Assembly: GCA_050084985.1 (NCBI GenBank)
Contig: JBITNC010000001.1
Span: 182,776,001 to 182,840,000 of the forward strand
DNA from: Nageia nagi
Lineage: Eukaryota > Pinophyta
Reading direction: 5' to 3'
Length of the DNA: 64,000 bases
The first letter of the stretch is position 1, and each line of letters opens with the position of its first letter. Shown here piece after piece: positions 34,260 to 48,440 of this stretch. The notes under the pieces are model-generated. The model made no database searches. It had not been told where the DNA came from and worked only from the letters and a program-made list of their open reading frames with translations. Both the position numbers and the translations under genes were made by a program.

Positions 34260-35970
34260 CAAAAAACATACACAAAATACTCCTACTTTTTTACTCCACT
34301 CCCTTTCCATCATTGTGGGCTTTGTAAAAGGGCATGAATTGTTGTTCCCATAGTTATGCTTGTAGTATTTGTTGTACATTTTTCTTAACATTATTTGTTT
34401 AAAGCCTAGATTCTATCCAACTTCATCATATATTGGGCCATGAGTACCTTTTATATGCAATGCTTCTACAAGTATCTCATTATGGATCTTATTAATAAAA
34501 TATCTCCTTACTAAAAACTCTTTTACCCTCTCCTCTTGGGTCTATACTATTCTCTCTACATTGGCAAGCTTGACTTCTTTTCCCCTTGGATCTCTCTTAG
34601 GATGACTTTGTGGTGCTTTCCAAAACATCTTATCAATCTCTTTGATTTTGAATTCCTTTAGAGGTGTTCATTCCTCCAAATTAATAAATTTCACCTCTTT
34701 AAATGCTCCTTTACCCTTTACTTATTCCTCTTTATTCCTTCATTTAGTGTTGCTCCTTGTTCTTCCTTATATTGGATTATTTTTCTACTCCACTACATCC
34801 TCCATTCTTGTTTTTTTGCCTCTTCTTCTTTTGTTTCATTTTCTTATGTTATATTTCCAACTTCTCTACTAATTTTTGTTATTTCAATGAAAAATGAATC
34901 TATATATATTGTGACTTTATTGCTAAGAGTTGCCTTACTACAATTCTTAGCTTGCATAAGGTTTTCAGCTACTACTGTCTCTTTTGTTGTTATCTTCAAT
35001 ATGTCACCCATTTCTTTACCTTGAAATGTTGGATTCTTCTTCCCATGAATGTTATCCAACCAAAATGTTATTTTTCTTTCCCTTTCCTTAACCTTGTCTC
35101 CACTACAATGGGCTCCTTTATTAGCTCTCCTTTCTCTTCATTAGCTTTCTTCCACCCCTTTGATTTGAATACACTAGCCACATGGTTGTTCTCTTATTGT
35201 TCAAAACTTTTAACCATAAGGTTCTTATTCTCCCTTATGTCAAATACCTAACCTCCAACTAAGATTCTTACCCTTGGAATTCTCTTGGGTATATTTTCCA
35301 AGGCTCTTTCATAGACAAGTTTTATCACTCTGCCATGAATTACCCATGGTGTTAAATTTACCTTAAAGTTTCTTGTAGAAATTCTTATTGAATTGAAAAT
35401 AAAGAAGAAAACATTCACACTATCTATTTTAGGAAAAGTGAAGTGGTTGATAAGACTAAAATGATAGACATAGAGCTTATTTTACCTTCCTTCAATAGTT
35501 ATATATCTCATCAAGCCCTTGGCTAGCTCCTTCCAAGGCTTTGAAAAATAATTTTACAATACCCCCATGTGAAACTTATCCAAAATGAACCCTTACATAT
35601 AGGTTTGGATGAAATTATCTCTAGCTATAAGTTTATTCACCCTACCTTCCCTTCTTACTTTTATTCCTACATTTGGTAGATGGGTTACTAGGGTAATTTT
35701 TTGTATTGAGAATACCAACTCCAAACCATTGACATTGCAAATACCTTCATTCCATGATTCTGTAACTTCCAATGAGATTTGTTCATCCTCACCCCTGCAT
35801 GCATTCATAAACCTATCTAAACCTTCCTCATAAAGAAGACACCATACTTATACATTTTTCCATATCTCCTCTTTTGAGATTGACTCCCTCCTTATGATCT
35901 CTCCACCCATTTTTAAAGCTATAGGATGTTATTTCAGATTGAAATATGGATTATTTTTGAGAGCATGATT
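34260..35970 (-). pseudogene. P2: decayed unknown ORF (copy C)
   Basis: This is the best-kept P2. At 35593-35808 an open frame reads MNACRGEDEQISLEVTESW and continues GICNVNGLELVFSIQKI to RREGRVNKLIARDNF. Downstream come KPWKELARGLMRYITIEG and YHFSLINHF, then VIHGRVIKLVYERALENI, and a lysine-rich tail with EMGDILKITTKETVVAENL (34844-35059). Small frameshifts separate these blocks. No membrane segment or catalytic motif is recognised. It could be a retrotransposon accessory protein or a captured plant gene family. Confidence 0.55.
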
Positions 35971-36599
35971 TCCTTACTTAATCATTTAGGTGTTTCTCTA
36001 ATCCTTCCCTAGGTTGATGCTATTTGTCACATCATCTCAAAATTATACTAACAGGCATGTAATTATAATTATTATCTATCCATTATCATTCTATACTCAC
36101 ATGTTCTACATTTTAAAATGCTTAATCTAAAGTGACATTATTCATGCTATAAATATACTCCATTTAAAACTTGTATAATGTTAGATTTTCTATTTAAATC
36201 TTATTTGTATGCCATGTTGCATTATTCTCTTCATTCATAACTATAACTTTATTTCCATATATGGTTTCAATGCTATATTCTTCTAATGGTTTTCATAGCT
36301 TGCAAATTTTTCTAATTGTTCATGTAAAAATGGTATGGAAATTCTAATGGGTAAGATTACAACAAGCTAAAAATTTGTTCATACAAAAATAATTACATAA
36401 ATGCAACCTAGAAATCAACATGTAAGCACAAATTAGGAGAAAAACACAAGCCTAGATCTCATTTGGGCAACATGCATTGTAAAAAAATCCCATACCTAGA
36501 GATCTAGGGTTCTACAACTACAAAGGGGAGAGCAATTCAATATGTGTGCAAAAAATCAAATAGCATGGGTAGGTAAGTAGCATAGGTTGGTGAGTTTTA

Positions 36600-37035
36600 A
36601 ATTTATTTTATAGTTCTTGCTATATGCCCATAATGTATATGTTATACACCCATGATATGTTTGCTATATGCCCATAATATAACTAAAATTGTAGTTAAAT
36701 TTTTCATAGTTCTTGCTATATGCCCATGATATAACTATTATATGCCCATAATATATCTCATTTAAAAATTTAAAAACTTTTCATTCTTATTTCTCATTAT
36801 GTGTCCATAATATAATCACTATACACCCATAACATATCTCGTCCAAAAATTTCAACATTTTTTGTTCTTATTTTTCAATATACACCCATATTATCTTAAG
36901 CCATATACACCCAAAATATATATTTTTTCAAAATTTATAATTTTTTCATGTTTCTCACTATACATCCATGTTATTTTTAATATATACCCATGATATATGT
37001 CCAAATTTGGTCAAAGGATAGGCTCTTCCAATATT
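36600..37035. repeat. Left minisatellite-like arm (copy C)
   Basis: Matches 2401-2850 unit for unit and is inverted relative to 42595-43355. Confidence 0.75.
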
Positions 37036-37926
37036 TATTCCATTACAATTCAAAAGTAAGATAACTTTTTCTAAAATAAAGTAGAAGGTAACATTGCAGA
37101 CTAAAGGAAGGAAGACTTGCTTTAATTGATGAATAATTATAAGCATAAATATAATCTCCATTTCCACTCTTCATGGCAACCACTTCCCCATTGCTAGATT
37201 TTGAAATGGAAACTAGAACTCTAATTTCTTATCTAGTTCTATGAAGACTTGTCCTCTACCAATAACCAGCTTACTATGATTAGAACTAATAACATGAATC
37301 TTTCTTCTTCTTGAGGGAAAGGTGAGGTAGGAATGAACTAGAGTTGAGGAATATTTATAGTTGTAACTTCCTTTGCTAATGTAAACAAAGTTATGTGAGC
37401 TAAATATATTTAGTTTTGGGAGAGGTATCATGGAGGACTCCTCATCAGAATTCCCTCTATTGATGTTTTGATTTGGAAGTATACAAAAAAGAATTTAAAC
37501 CAATTTCATCAATAATATAAATAATATAGCATGGTAAGTAATATTTGTAAGGTATTTAAGAGGTGTTAAATCTATTGAACCTACTATAGTTTTCTTTGTT
37601 GATGTAAATATAATGACTTGAGCTGATGATATTTTGCTTTGGATTCTTAGAGTTAATATTTTTATGCATTGTATTCATTATAACCCATGTAAACACCTTT
37701 CATATTGGCCCTACATAGCTTGTAGAAAAGCCATTGATTTAGAATTTTTGTCATTAAAATTTCTCTCTTTTTTCTAACCACTATTAACAATGCATCTACT
37801 CTAGGCATTTCCTATGTATTAAATTACTTTAAATGGGTTCTTTGTTCATAGGGATGGTTAGTTTTTGTAGAGAGCTACTTGTTGATTTTTTTGTTATCCT
37901 TTAAGTTTTCTAGAATGTTCTTTTTT
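37036..37926. other. AT-rich spacer, no supported gene
   Basis: Counterpart of 2851-3745, with the same short frames but different breaks. Nothing coding is supported. Confidence 0.4.
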
Positions 37927-39182
37927 GTTATCCCCTTCTCCAATCCCTCTTTCTTCCTCTTCTTAGTCTTCCTAGTTTTTTTATTTTAGGGTTGGTGTTG
38001 TTAACTCATTGGTGCTTTAGGTAGTTTCATATAACAAAAAAAATTATATATATCAAGATATATCAATTCATATTTGAATAATATCCATAGGTTATGTGAA
38101 ATTCATATGATCTAATTTGTGAAAAAAATAATATTACAATTGAATATTGAAAAAATATAATTCATTTTCTACAATTTGATATCATACAAGGCAATGAATT
38201 TCTATTTCTTATTTTAAGGGGTTAGGGATACTTCATATATCAAAATAGATATTTCTTCTTCAAAAGGTTAATTTATAATTTTACAGCATCCTATTATAGA
38301 CCACACATAAAATAAGGCATTTAAAGATCTAGAGAAGTAAGTTTTATATCCTTAAAGTAAAAGAGAAATATTTAAAAGTTGCAACAACATTATTGAACAA
38401 ATATTATCACAACATTATTCTCAAATATCAAATATTGCTACAACATTCCTTAATATCCATCATGATTTCTAGATTAAAAATCTTAAACTTAGTGATAAAA
38501 ATCCTCATTCACATGTTATACTATCATATGCTTATTTTTAATATATCATTTGATATAACTTTGTATTGTTATTTTAATTTTGATATTTATTTATCACAAT
38601 ATTACTATATTTTTACATATGAATTCAATATAATAAATATTTGTGAACCTAACTTGTTTAACTCTTTTTGAACACCTTATTTGTCTATGTAATTTGTATG
38701 CTCAAAAGACTTAGCAATTTTGTATCTCGTACTAGAAGTGTTAAATTGAAAGTTTTTTTTATAAAAATAAAAGGGTGTGACTTTGAAAAATCCTAAAAAT
38801 ATATTAAAACAAAGTTCCACAATATTATATTCAATTGTAGCATCATAAAAACCAATATATCAAACCATATCCCAACTAAATCCCCAATATGATTGTGGAA
38901 AATACAATATCCGTATAACCTAGAAAAATTGAATGCTACTATGCCACCCTAAGTGGACTTACACCTACTAAACTACTTCAAAATAAATATTAAAAAAAGT
39001 AACAACTTATTAAGAGAATTATATTCCCTTTTCCTATTCTTGCTACTATTTGGCTACTAGCCATTCATGCTAGAAATTATTTCTTCATCCCCTTCTCCAA
39101 TCCCTCTTTCTTCCTCTTCTTGATCTTCCTAATTTTTTATTTTAGGGTTGGTGTAGATGGCTCATTAGTGGTTTTTCCTAGT
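37927..39182. repeat. 1.2-kb segment bounded by direct repeats (C)
   Basis: The repeated CCCCTTCTCCAATCCCTC blocks at 37927-38023 and 39086-39182 flank 1.06 kb of AT-rich DNA, as in copy A. Confidence 0.65.
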
Positions 39183-39890
39183 TCTTCTTTCGTGGGTGCT
39201 TTTTTATTCATCTCCTCTCTTTGGTAACAAGGAAGAGCTATAATTTTAGTTGATAAGTATAGCATCTCTTCCTCTTGCAATGTATCTTTTGTTGGCTATA
39301 TCAAGGAATTTAATATTGGAATTAGATTTTTGTTTTCTTCTTCCTCCCCCTTCATTATGGATTTTATCCATATCAAGGTATTTCTATTTCTTTTCCTCTT
39401 TAATCACAATCTCTTACTACTATGGGTAGGCTTTTTTATTCTATAGGCTTACTATTTTTAGTATGAGATGATTCCCTTTCTTTTGGGTAAATCTACTTTA
39501 GGTCTTTATCTTTATTCTTAAGATTTGCTCTATTAGCCTCTTTATATTCCTCTTCTATCCCTTTTAGGTAGTTGAATTCCACTTTTACACTACAATCTTG
39601 ATTCTAAATTTCTTTTTTTCATGCCATCTTTTGGTCCAAATTCAAGGGTTGATCTTACCATAGCTTTATACATGGTAGTAATGAGCCCTTAGTGCAAAGG
39701 GACATTTAAATTATCATCCTTCACTAATTACATCAAGTTTCTTAGTGAAAACGATATCTAAAACTTAGATAACTATGTTGTACTAATGTTCATCACATAT
39801 AGATTTCATTCATTCTTTTATATATTATTCAACTATAGTAAATTACAATATGGGTTCTCTAAAAGTTTGCTTTTAGGGAATTGATGTTAT
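39070..39890 (-). pseudogene. P1: decayed unknown ORF (copy C)
   Basis: It shows the same blocks as 4870-5680. The LHQGLITTMYKAM block has a stop in place of Gln (TAA for CAA) and is followed by TLEFGPKDGMKK and a basic tail. Its end overlaps the second direct repeat. It is a partial, broken member of the P1/P2 family. Function unknown. Confidence 0.42.
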
Positions 39891-40694
39891 AAAATTAGTT
39901 GAATATTCTTACAAAATTTAATGTGCAAGTGTGAAATGAAAGATCAAATACATGAAATAGTAAAGATCAAAATAAGCACACAAAGAATGTAGATAATTTA
40001 TATTGTCTCTCCTAATGTAGGAGTACATCTAGTTTAATAGTTCCTTTTCTTCATTATGGAAAGTTTTAAATGGATTTATTGTCACAAGATCATGAAAAAA
40101 CATGCCTTATTCATCAACAATACTTCATTCTTTTGTAGTTCCTAAGATAAATATAGGACAATTTGTGGAAATCATAGTAAAGGAAGCTCATTTGGATAGA
40201 CAAATAGTAACAAAAAGAATTCATAAGAAGTTCAAAAATTAGTGTAAGAGATCAAAGAATTAAGGAAATAAATTAGAATGTGTCTAATGGAAAGAAAGGC
40301 ACTTTAAGTACTTTTTGGGGAAGAGCTTCATCAAAATAATTTATAGGATTTTATGAAGACTAACATCTAAGATTTTTTGGAGCTTGCTCTTAGGCTATGA
40401 AGATGGTAGCAGTTTGAAATTTGGGAGCTTTACATTACTTTTATGTTTATTCACTTACCCTAGATTATGTTATGGTAAGTACAATGAGACTCAATTATTA
40501 CTTTTAGGAAGCATACGTTACTATTATTGAATATATGAAATCTTTTATAAATACTAGTTTTGGGGTCCTATGTTTTTGAAAACCCGCTTTAACTTTTTAT
40601 CCATATAAAAAAAAGGATAATTTTCATATTTCCCACTCAAGGCAACAACATAGAAATGCCTATAGGATGCCAAAATCTATGCTCTAATATCACT

Positions 40695-41119
40695 TGTTAA
40701 GAATCTAATAGAATGAAAAAGGGATTTTACCTTGAATACCAAAGGAAATTATAAAATATAGAATAGCTAATTAATTTGAAATGCAACATGTAAAGCAATT
40801 AGAACAATGCACTCATATTAATAACAAGATAACATAATAAAATAACTTTACAAATAGTAATACAAATCATAAGCTACTTTAAGGGGGATTCCTCCTTACA
40901 ACTCAAAAGAGAATCAATTTTTCAAGATGATTCCCTTTACCCCTCTTATAAATATTTATAGACTTCTTACCCTAATTCTAATTAGCAGTTTAATTCAAAA
41001 AGGTGATTCGTCTTAAAAAAATATAATGGTTTACATCACTAGTCAACATGATATGCTAATTAAAATAACTATTAATTATAATTAAACCTAATTAGATATT
41101 ACAATGTGGGATTCTAACA
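40695..41119 (-). mobile_element. LTR of chromovirus-type element (5' LTR, copy C)
   Basis: 425 bp, the counterpart of 6519-6944, with TGTTA/TAACA ends. The decayed primer site (minus strand AGTGATATTAGAGCATAG) directly precedes it on the left. Confidence 0.75.
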
Positions 41120-41389
41120 CTCATAGGGCATCAACATTGTAGTTTCTACTAAAGGTGGTCTAGAAAGCATGTCAAAAATCCTATTAGTGCTAACTTTCCT
41201 ATATTTTATGATGAGGTAAAAAAATTTATAGGAACCCCATCCATCTAAAATGACTATATTATTTTAACTTGGATTGAGTTTATAAATATTATAATGGTTG
41301 ATGATCAATGTGAATTATTGTCTACTTTCCCATTATTTAATTCTTTCATGATCCAAAAAATAGATCAATAAAAAATAACAACCTTGAAA

Positions 41390-41540
41390 ACCCTTATCAT
41401 AGTCATAAAACCCTTGTTGTAGGTAGGAATACCCTTATTATGGGTAGGAAAACATTTATCATGATCATAAAATACTTATCATGGATATAAAATACTTACT
41501 ATATATAGGAAATATTTATCATGGGAAAATACCTATGAAG
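41390..41540. repeat. Short minisatellite, ~20-bp unit (C)
   Basis: Counterpart of 7200-7360 with independent substitutions. Confidence 0.65.
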
Positions 41541-41814
41541 GTTTCAAAAAATTATTTCCATAATGTAGGAAAATAAATGATGATATCATCATCTTAGCGA
41601 TGCACCAAGCAAAAGGCTTTCTTGGAGCATTGCACCACTTTTTATGATATCATCAATATAGGTTCATGAGAAGCATTGTAAAGGGATTTAATAAAGCATG
41701 ACACTAATTCCATTGACATTAGTAGCCTAGCATCATATAATGTAATGTAAAATGCCTTATTAGGAATAATATAAGTGATGTTGATGTTACCATTTTTTAG
41801 CACACAATATGAGT

Positions 41815-42502
41815 AGATGACCTAGCTTTGCATCATGATGTAGGTCCATGGTATATAATTAGTTAAATAAATTATGATACGAGTACTTGAATAAAAGCCC
41901 AACAATTGTTGATCTTTTTAGAAATGACTCAATTATCATTGATCTTCACTTATAACCATCCAAATGACTTGACGTGTATAAAAAGGGGAGTTAACTTGAT
42001 GAGGAGGGTGGTAGTTTATGGAAAAAGTAAAAATGATCATGAGAAACCCATTAGATATTAATTTAATGTATAAGTTCTTGGAGCTTCATTGAAGGAGCAT
42101 CATTTTTGCATATTTTAAAAAAGATCGATGTAAGGAGGAAAGAACAATACTTTTCTAGTAGAGGAGGAGTATATTTTTTGTATGAGAAACATTTATAGAC
42201 CTAGAAGTTCTAAAATAAGGCCTCTTTGGATCATATGTAATCTTCTTATGTAATGAATAAAGTGAAATACTCTTGAATATACTATATTTTTTATGTTATC
42301 TATAAAATATATGACTATAGTGTATAATACTATTTTATATGAATATAAATAAACCAACATTTGAATTTATGTGTGGGGAATATATATTAGAAAAAAATTA
42401 AATTGTAAGAGTTTGTACTTTAGGATCTATGTATGATATTATAAGCATATAAAGATTGCAAATCATATGGTATCATAGAATCATTATATTATTTACTTTT
42501 CT

Positions 42503-42556
<54 letters not shown>

Positions 42557-42594
42557 ATTAAAAGAATATGTTTTACCCTTGCATATTGGCTATG
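41815..42594 (+). mobile_element. 780-bp insertion in copy C, LTR-like
   Basis: Absent from copy A, where GAGT at 7645 runs straight into the right arm. It holds a TATA box (TATAAAAAG at 41977), GAATAAAG near 42255 as a possible poly(A) signal, and TGGTATCATAGAATCAT near 42470, which resembles the start of a Met-tRNA primer site. After that comes an (AT)n run. It has no coding frame. This could be a solo LTR or the 5' end of a truncated LTR element; clear ends and a target duplication are not seen. Confidence 0.45.
42505..42553. repeat. (AT)n microsatellite
   Basis: About 24 uninterrupted AT units near the right end of the copy C insertion. Confidence 0.95.
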
Positions 42595-43355
42595 GCAAGG
42601 GAAGAGCCTATCCTCTAGCCAAATTCACACATATATCATGGACATATATAAAAATAACATCTAGTGTATATCAATTCCACCATCACCACCATTGCCTAAT
42701 TCCGATGCTCTGCTCTGATATTATTATGGGCATATATAAAAATTGATATTATGGGTGTATGTTGATGTAGACCACTTGACTTCCTTTTGACTTCACTACT
42801 ATGCCCAGATATATCACAGTTGTATATAGAAGCTATATCATGGGTGTATGTCAAGAGGCACAAGAAAACTCAACCACTCCAATGAGATATATGATGCATG
42901 TATATAGAACCTATATCATGGAAGTATAGCGAGAAATTGAAAATTTTTAGAATTTATGGCCTAGATATATCATGAGCATATATCAAATATATCATGGGTG
43001 TATATTAAGAAACATAAAAAAATTGGAAATTTTGAAAATAGATATTTTATGGGTGTATATCACTTAGGATAACATGGGTGTATATCAAGAAATAAGAATA
43101 AAAAATATTGAAATTTTTGAATGAGATATATTATGGATGTATAGAGGTTATATTATAGGTGTATAGCAAGAAATAAGAATGGAAAATTTTAAAATTTTTG
43201 AATGAGATATATTATGGATGTATAGCAGTTATATTATGGGTGTATAGCAAGAATTACAAAAAATTTAACTATAAATTTAGTTATATTATAAGCGTATAAT
43301 GAACATATCATGTGCATATAGCGAGAATTATGAATACAAATTTAAAATTTTGGGC
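42595..43355. repeat. Right minisatellite-like arm (copy C)
   Basis: Counterpart of 7651-8390 and inverted relative to 36600-37035. The 780-bp insertion abuts its inner edge. Confidence 0.75.
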
Positions 43356-44909
43356 ATGTATCCACCATTCCTATTTTCTCAAATATTCAAAACAAAAGAT
43401 GATCTCACCTTGAAATATTTGCAAACCATCCTAGACGTTACTACCAAGATGAGCCCTCATACTTGTACTTGTATGCTCGTATCCCTTGTCTAATTTTTTT
43501 CATCTCCATATACATTTATAATTTGTTTATTTTTTTTATTCATCAACTAAAAAACCCTAACTAGATCCTATGAAATTGCAGAGCATTTTGTATAATACTA
43601 CTATGTGGAGCTTTCTACAAGCAGGGGTAAGATGACCATCCTAGTATGCATTCCTATTAAATTTGTTTGGCTAGGTGTTTTACTTGTTGATTCGCTACAT
43701 AGGGTTTTTTGGTGAGCTCTTTTTATTATACTTTTCTTATGATAGAAATATGCTTTTAAATATTATTTAATTTAACAACAAACCTTATTTCAAATTTCCT
43801 AATTTGGGGTATTGTTTGATAATGTGTAGGGTTTATGATTTAGGGTAATTTTACTAATTTCTCACATTTTCCATTGTATAAATTGTTTGATAATGTATCA
43901 TTTGATAATGTATTTTTTGATAGTTTCTTTGTTATTTGTAATAACTGTATAGATTCATAGTTAGCTTTCTTTTAGTTAGAACAATCATTCTTATGATATT
44001 AACAAATACATATAAATGAAATACTCTTTTAGTCAATCTTTGATGTATTTATATACCCTATTACAAATTTCCTAATTTTGGGCATTTTTTTGAAAATTTT
44101 GGGGAAGCAGAATTGACAATGTTCAAATTTATCTATAATTAACTTCAATCTAACTAAAACTAGGTTTCTTTTTTATTCTTCAATCTCTCATTAATTTCCT
44201 TACTCCTTTTACCCTCTTGTGAACTTAAATGCAACTACATCCAATTGTCAAGATTGATTCATCAATATTACTCCATTTACCCATGATTAAACTTCAATCC
44301 AACTACATCCATGTATCTTTTTTATTCCTCAATCTTTCATTAATTTTCTTACTCATTCATCATCATCCAAATTGCCCACTTCTACATAAAAAAATTGAAA
44401 TAAGAAAATAAGATGAAGCATATTTAGTCTCCACCAATTAAATAATGCTTCAAAAAATACCATGATTCCTACATTCTTATGTAATGCAAAAGCACCTAGG
44501 ATAAACATGCATTTAATCTTGGTAATAAATTTGATATCTTACTCGAGTGCTTCATCAATTGAAAGAGTTTAAGGGCATTCTTGATGTATGTAGCCTTGAA
44601 TTGCATATCACCCAATCATTGCATTCCATAAAATTATGTTTGAATCATGTCTACTAGGTAACTAAAAACCACATGTAACAAAAAAATACTTTTACTTAGT
44701 CTTTGATGTATTGATAAACCACGTTGCAAGTTCATACGTTGAATATGTAACATTGTTTTTCATTGCATGGAAGTTGCACTCATAATTTAGAAGTGTGTTG
44801 TATAAATATTCTTTTCAATGATGGTATATGCCAAATAATACACATTTAATTTTTATTATTTTATGTGGGTAGTACAATTATATGTTGATCTTCTATTTAT
44901 TTATTTTAG
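43356..44909. other. Gene-free AT-rich stretch
   Basis: Counterpart of 8391-9925. No supported gene. Confidence 0.45.
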
Positions 44910-46639
44910 GAACACACCATAAAAATTTTTGAGGAGGATTTTAAGAGCTTGTGTTGGGAACCTGACCATAGAGAGTTCTTTGTAGATTTTTTTGTGGGAG
45001 AATGGATAGCCACCAAGAAGGGTGATAGGATTTAATATTTTTCCTTATTGGAAATTATGGTTTGATCAATGGTGTTCAAAAGGATGACAGGTAGAGGTTA
45101 TACCAACATAGGACATAAGATCATGAAGGTGGACCACCAGTTCATCCTATGCCAAGAGGTAAGAGGCCATATGATGCCATTAAAAAGCCATCATTCTATA
45201 ACCAAAATAAATATATAGAAGATAGTTAGGATATAAATAAGGTGATGCTAAGATAATTTTATTATAAGCATTATAGAATTTTAGGGGATCTTTTTTTTTT
45301 TCGTATGATGTCAAAGATAGAAAAAAATTACTAGAACTAGTCATTGTTGAAATACAAACAAAATTGAAAGAGTATAATTCTAAGGATAGGAAGAAAAAGA
45401 GAAAATTACAACATTATAAATATGAAATCAGTAGGGGACATGTGAAATTTATTATATAAGGGAAAGTAATAAAATAACATTTCAATAAGAATTTAAAAAG
45501 AATTCAAAAAACTATTATTATTAAATATTTGTACAAATATAAAATATTATTTATTGTTCACATCATAAAATTGATGAGAATATTTGCCACATATTCCTAA
45601 ATTTATATCAAATGCTTATGTAATTAATGATACTTGTGTTTCATAATAATTATATTTTTTTAATTAACTATTGAATTCATTTCCTATTTAAGAAAATATT
45701 GGTATACAAGTATAAGAATGTGTAAATGATGAATCATTTACTACTAGAAAGGATCAAAAGGTGAATCTCCTTGACCCTCTTGGTAATATAGTGGGATCTT
45801 GAAACGTGCACAATGATGATCCTGCTAGAACATGCCATGGTAGCACTCTTAGAGAGGGGCATATTTCCATTAAGGTGATATCATGTAATTTTAATGGTTA
45901 CATGTTAACCATACCCAATGGAGATGCTACTACTTTTAGAGAAGCTATTTGGAGATTTATGTTATGGGAAACTAAATCACTGCAACTTGATTACCAACCT
46001 CCTATTGTAGCCCAACAAGTATAATCATTCCTACTTTTATATCAAATGTTTACTATTCATTTCATAGGAAGTATATTTTTTAATTAAATTTTCATTTCAT
46101 CATTTTATTTATGATATAGGATAACATGCATAAAGTAATGGAGTAGAAGGAGGATGTAAATGAAGGAGAAGTTCATGAAGAGAAGAGTTCCAAGAATGAC
46201 ATGTTATAAATGTTGCAACATGGACCCAACACATTACACAATCCATACAATATGCCATGAATGGTACAAAATAAGTATTATTCATTCCATAAATACCACA
46301 ATTTAGTCAAAGTTGATTTAAACATTTTGAAAGTAATGTTCACCAATGCATCATTTTCTCTATGATATAGGATAATATGCTTAAAGGAATGGAGCAAAAT
46401 GAGGATGTAAATAAATAAATAGATAAGAATCAAGATTTAAGTAAATGAGAATGTCATTAAAAGGAAGGATTCCAATAATAACATGATGTAGATGTTGCAA
46501 AGTGTACCCACCCAATTGCATAGGAAACATAAGATGCAATAAATGACATAGTGCAGGTATTCTTCATACTATTTGTAGGGAATATGTTTACATATTTTTT
46601 GCATACATGTACACTAATATATACCCTTTTCTAAAAACC

Positions 46640-47650
46640 CATGTGCATATCCTATTATCAAAGTACTCTTTCATTAAAACCCATAACTTTATCCATAGCA
46701 CCCTATATTTTGTGGCACATGCTTGAAGAATACTAGTAAGATTGTAGAGTCATATTTTACAACTGACAATCCTATGATCATTGCACATCATAAAACTATA
46801 TCTACATCATGCATTATATCAAAATTATTATTTATGGATGCCCATAACTTCTTCCATAGCTCTCTCTGGTGGCACATGCTTATTGAATGTTGGAAAAGAT
46901 TGTAGAGTTGAGTTTTACACCTAAAAAATGAAAGTATGTAGGGCCTTTTTGAAAACCATGTTGTGCATATCCTATGATCATTGCCCATGCCTGAATAATG
47001 GTGGTAATATTGTAAAATCAAGTTTTAGACCTAATAATTGCATATTCCTACAAGTATATATTATGCATATCCTATGATATTTGCACACTAGGAAAGTGTG
47101 TTTACATCATGCATTCTATCAAAGTAATATTTGATGGATACCCATACCTTTTTCCATAGTTCCCTTTGTTGGAACATGCCTAAATAATGCTAGCAAGGTT
47201 GTAGAGTCAAGTTTTATAGTTGACAATTACATCTACCTACAATAATTTAGGTCCTTCTTCTAAAAACACATGTTGTCCATATCCTTTGATCATTATACAT
47301 CACAAAACTATGTCTACATCATACATGCTATCAAACTACTCTTTGATGGATGTCCATACCTTCTTTTAAAACTTGCTTTCATGGCACATGCTTATCAAAT
47401 GCTGGTAAAGGTTGCAGAGTCAGGTTTTACACCTAAAAAATGCAAGTATGTAGGGCCTTTTCTAAAAACCCTTTTTATACATATCCTTTGATCATTACAC
47501 ACCATGAAACTATGTCTGCATCATGCATCTTGTCAAAAACTTTGTATGCCTTCTATATGCTTCCAAGTTTGTATGGCATTTTCTAAAAATCCATGTTGTG
47601 CATATCCTATGATCATTGCACACCATGAAATTGTGTCTATCTACATGTAA
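46640..47650 (-). pseudogene. Decayed PPR-like tandem array (copy C)
   Basis: Counterpart of 11640-12720. On the minus strand FDIMHDVDIVL is followed almost at once by AMIIGYAQHG, as in copy A. CCATGTTGTGCATATCC, encoding GYAQHG in reverse, is seen near 46957 and 47593, with variants near 47060, 47267 and 47462. ACA and MGIH-like blocks lie between. All units lack the ALIDMYAKCG-type stretch of ordinary PLS-class PPR proteins. It is broken throughout and cannot encode a functional RNA-binding protein. Confidence 0.58.
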
Positions 47651-48435
47651 AAATGTTTAAGGGTAGCCTTTACATAGCCAAGAATTGCTACATAAATATA
47701 ATATTGTATATATTTTTTTCAATAGGTTTATTTGAGTTTAAGGGCATCCTAATTTCCTTTATCATGCATAATAATAGGATAATAAAGAATTACATGCAAA
47801 GGAAGATGATGGTTAATGTAGTGGTGTTTTTATGGCTACATGGGAAAATTTTTATTAATCTAACTTGAATGAAAAACTTGTTCTAAAATATCAAATATAT
47901 TTCACTTTGATATACTAGCAAGTTAGTGGAGGGGTGGGTGCTTGTTCATTTTTTTATGTACTTCTTACACATTGGTTACATATATGCCCTAATATTTTGC
48001 CTAACTAGAAATAACTTGATTCATTAATACAACATGTATGGGAAGAATGGAACATGCTAAAATAGATTCTATCCTTGAAAGACAACTATCCAAATGGATA
48101 TTTTGATTTGGATTGCGTTCTTGAGCATTAGTTGAATTCTATGTCCATTTACTTTATTTATTCCAAATAGGCCTTACTTAAGTCAAAGGGTGTGATGGTA
48201 ACATTCAAAATACTAGAGGATAAAACTATTGATGAAATGTTGAATGTCATTTTAGAAAATTCTAAAATTTACATAGTTGTATGGGATGATCATTTTTTCA
48301 TTTTTACATGTTACATTTTTGATACTCTTGGTCATAAACTAGATGAGAACTACATACAAGGTAATGTTATGAAGTTTAATGAATAGATGCAAGTGTGGAA
48401 GAAGGTAAAAGAAAAAAAAAAGGATGAAGACTACA

Positions 48436-48440
48436 CTCTA
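48436..48440. other. Target-site duplication, left (CTCTA)
   Basis: Identical to 53111-53115; present once in copy A. Confidence 0.92.

Noticed and set aside
38393-38671. 92-codon plus-strand ORF
   Set aside because: It is AT-rich Ile/Tyr/Leu sequence, the counterpart in copy A is broken, and no family features are visible.
42505-42553. (AT)n run as a matrix-attachment or origin signal
   Set aside because: A plain microsatellite; no supporting context.
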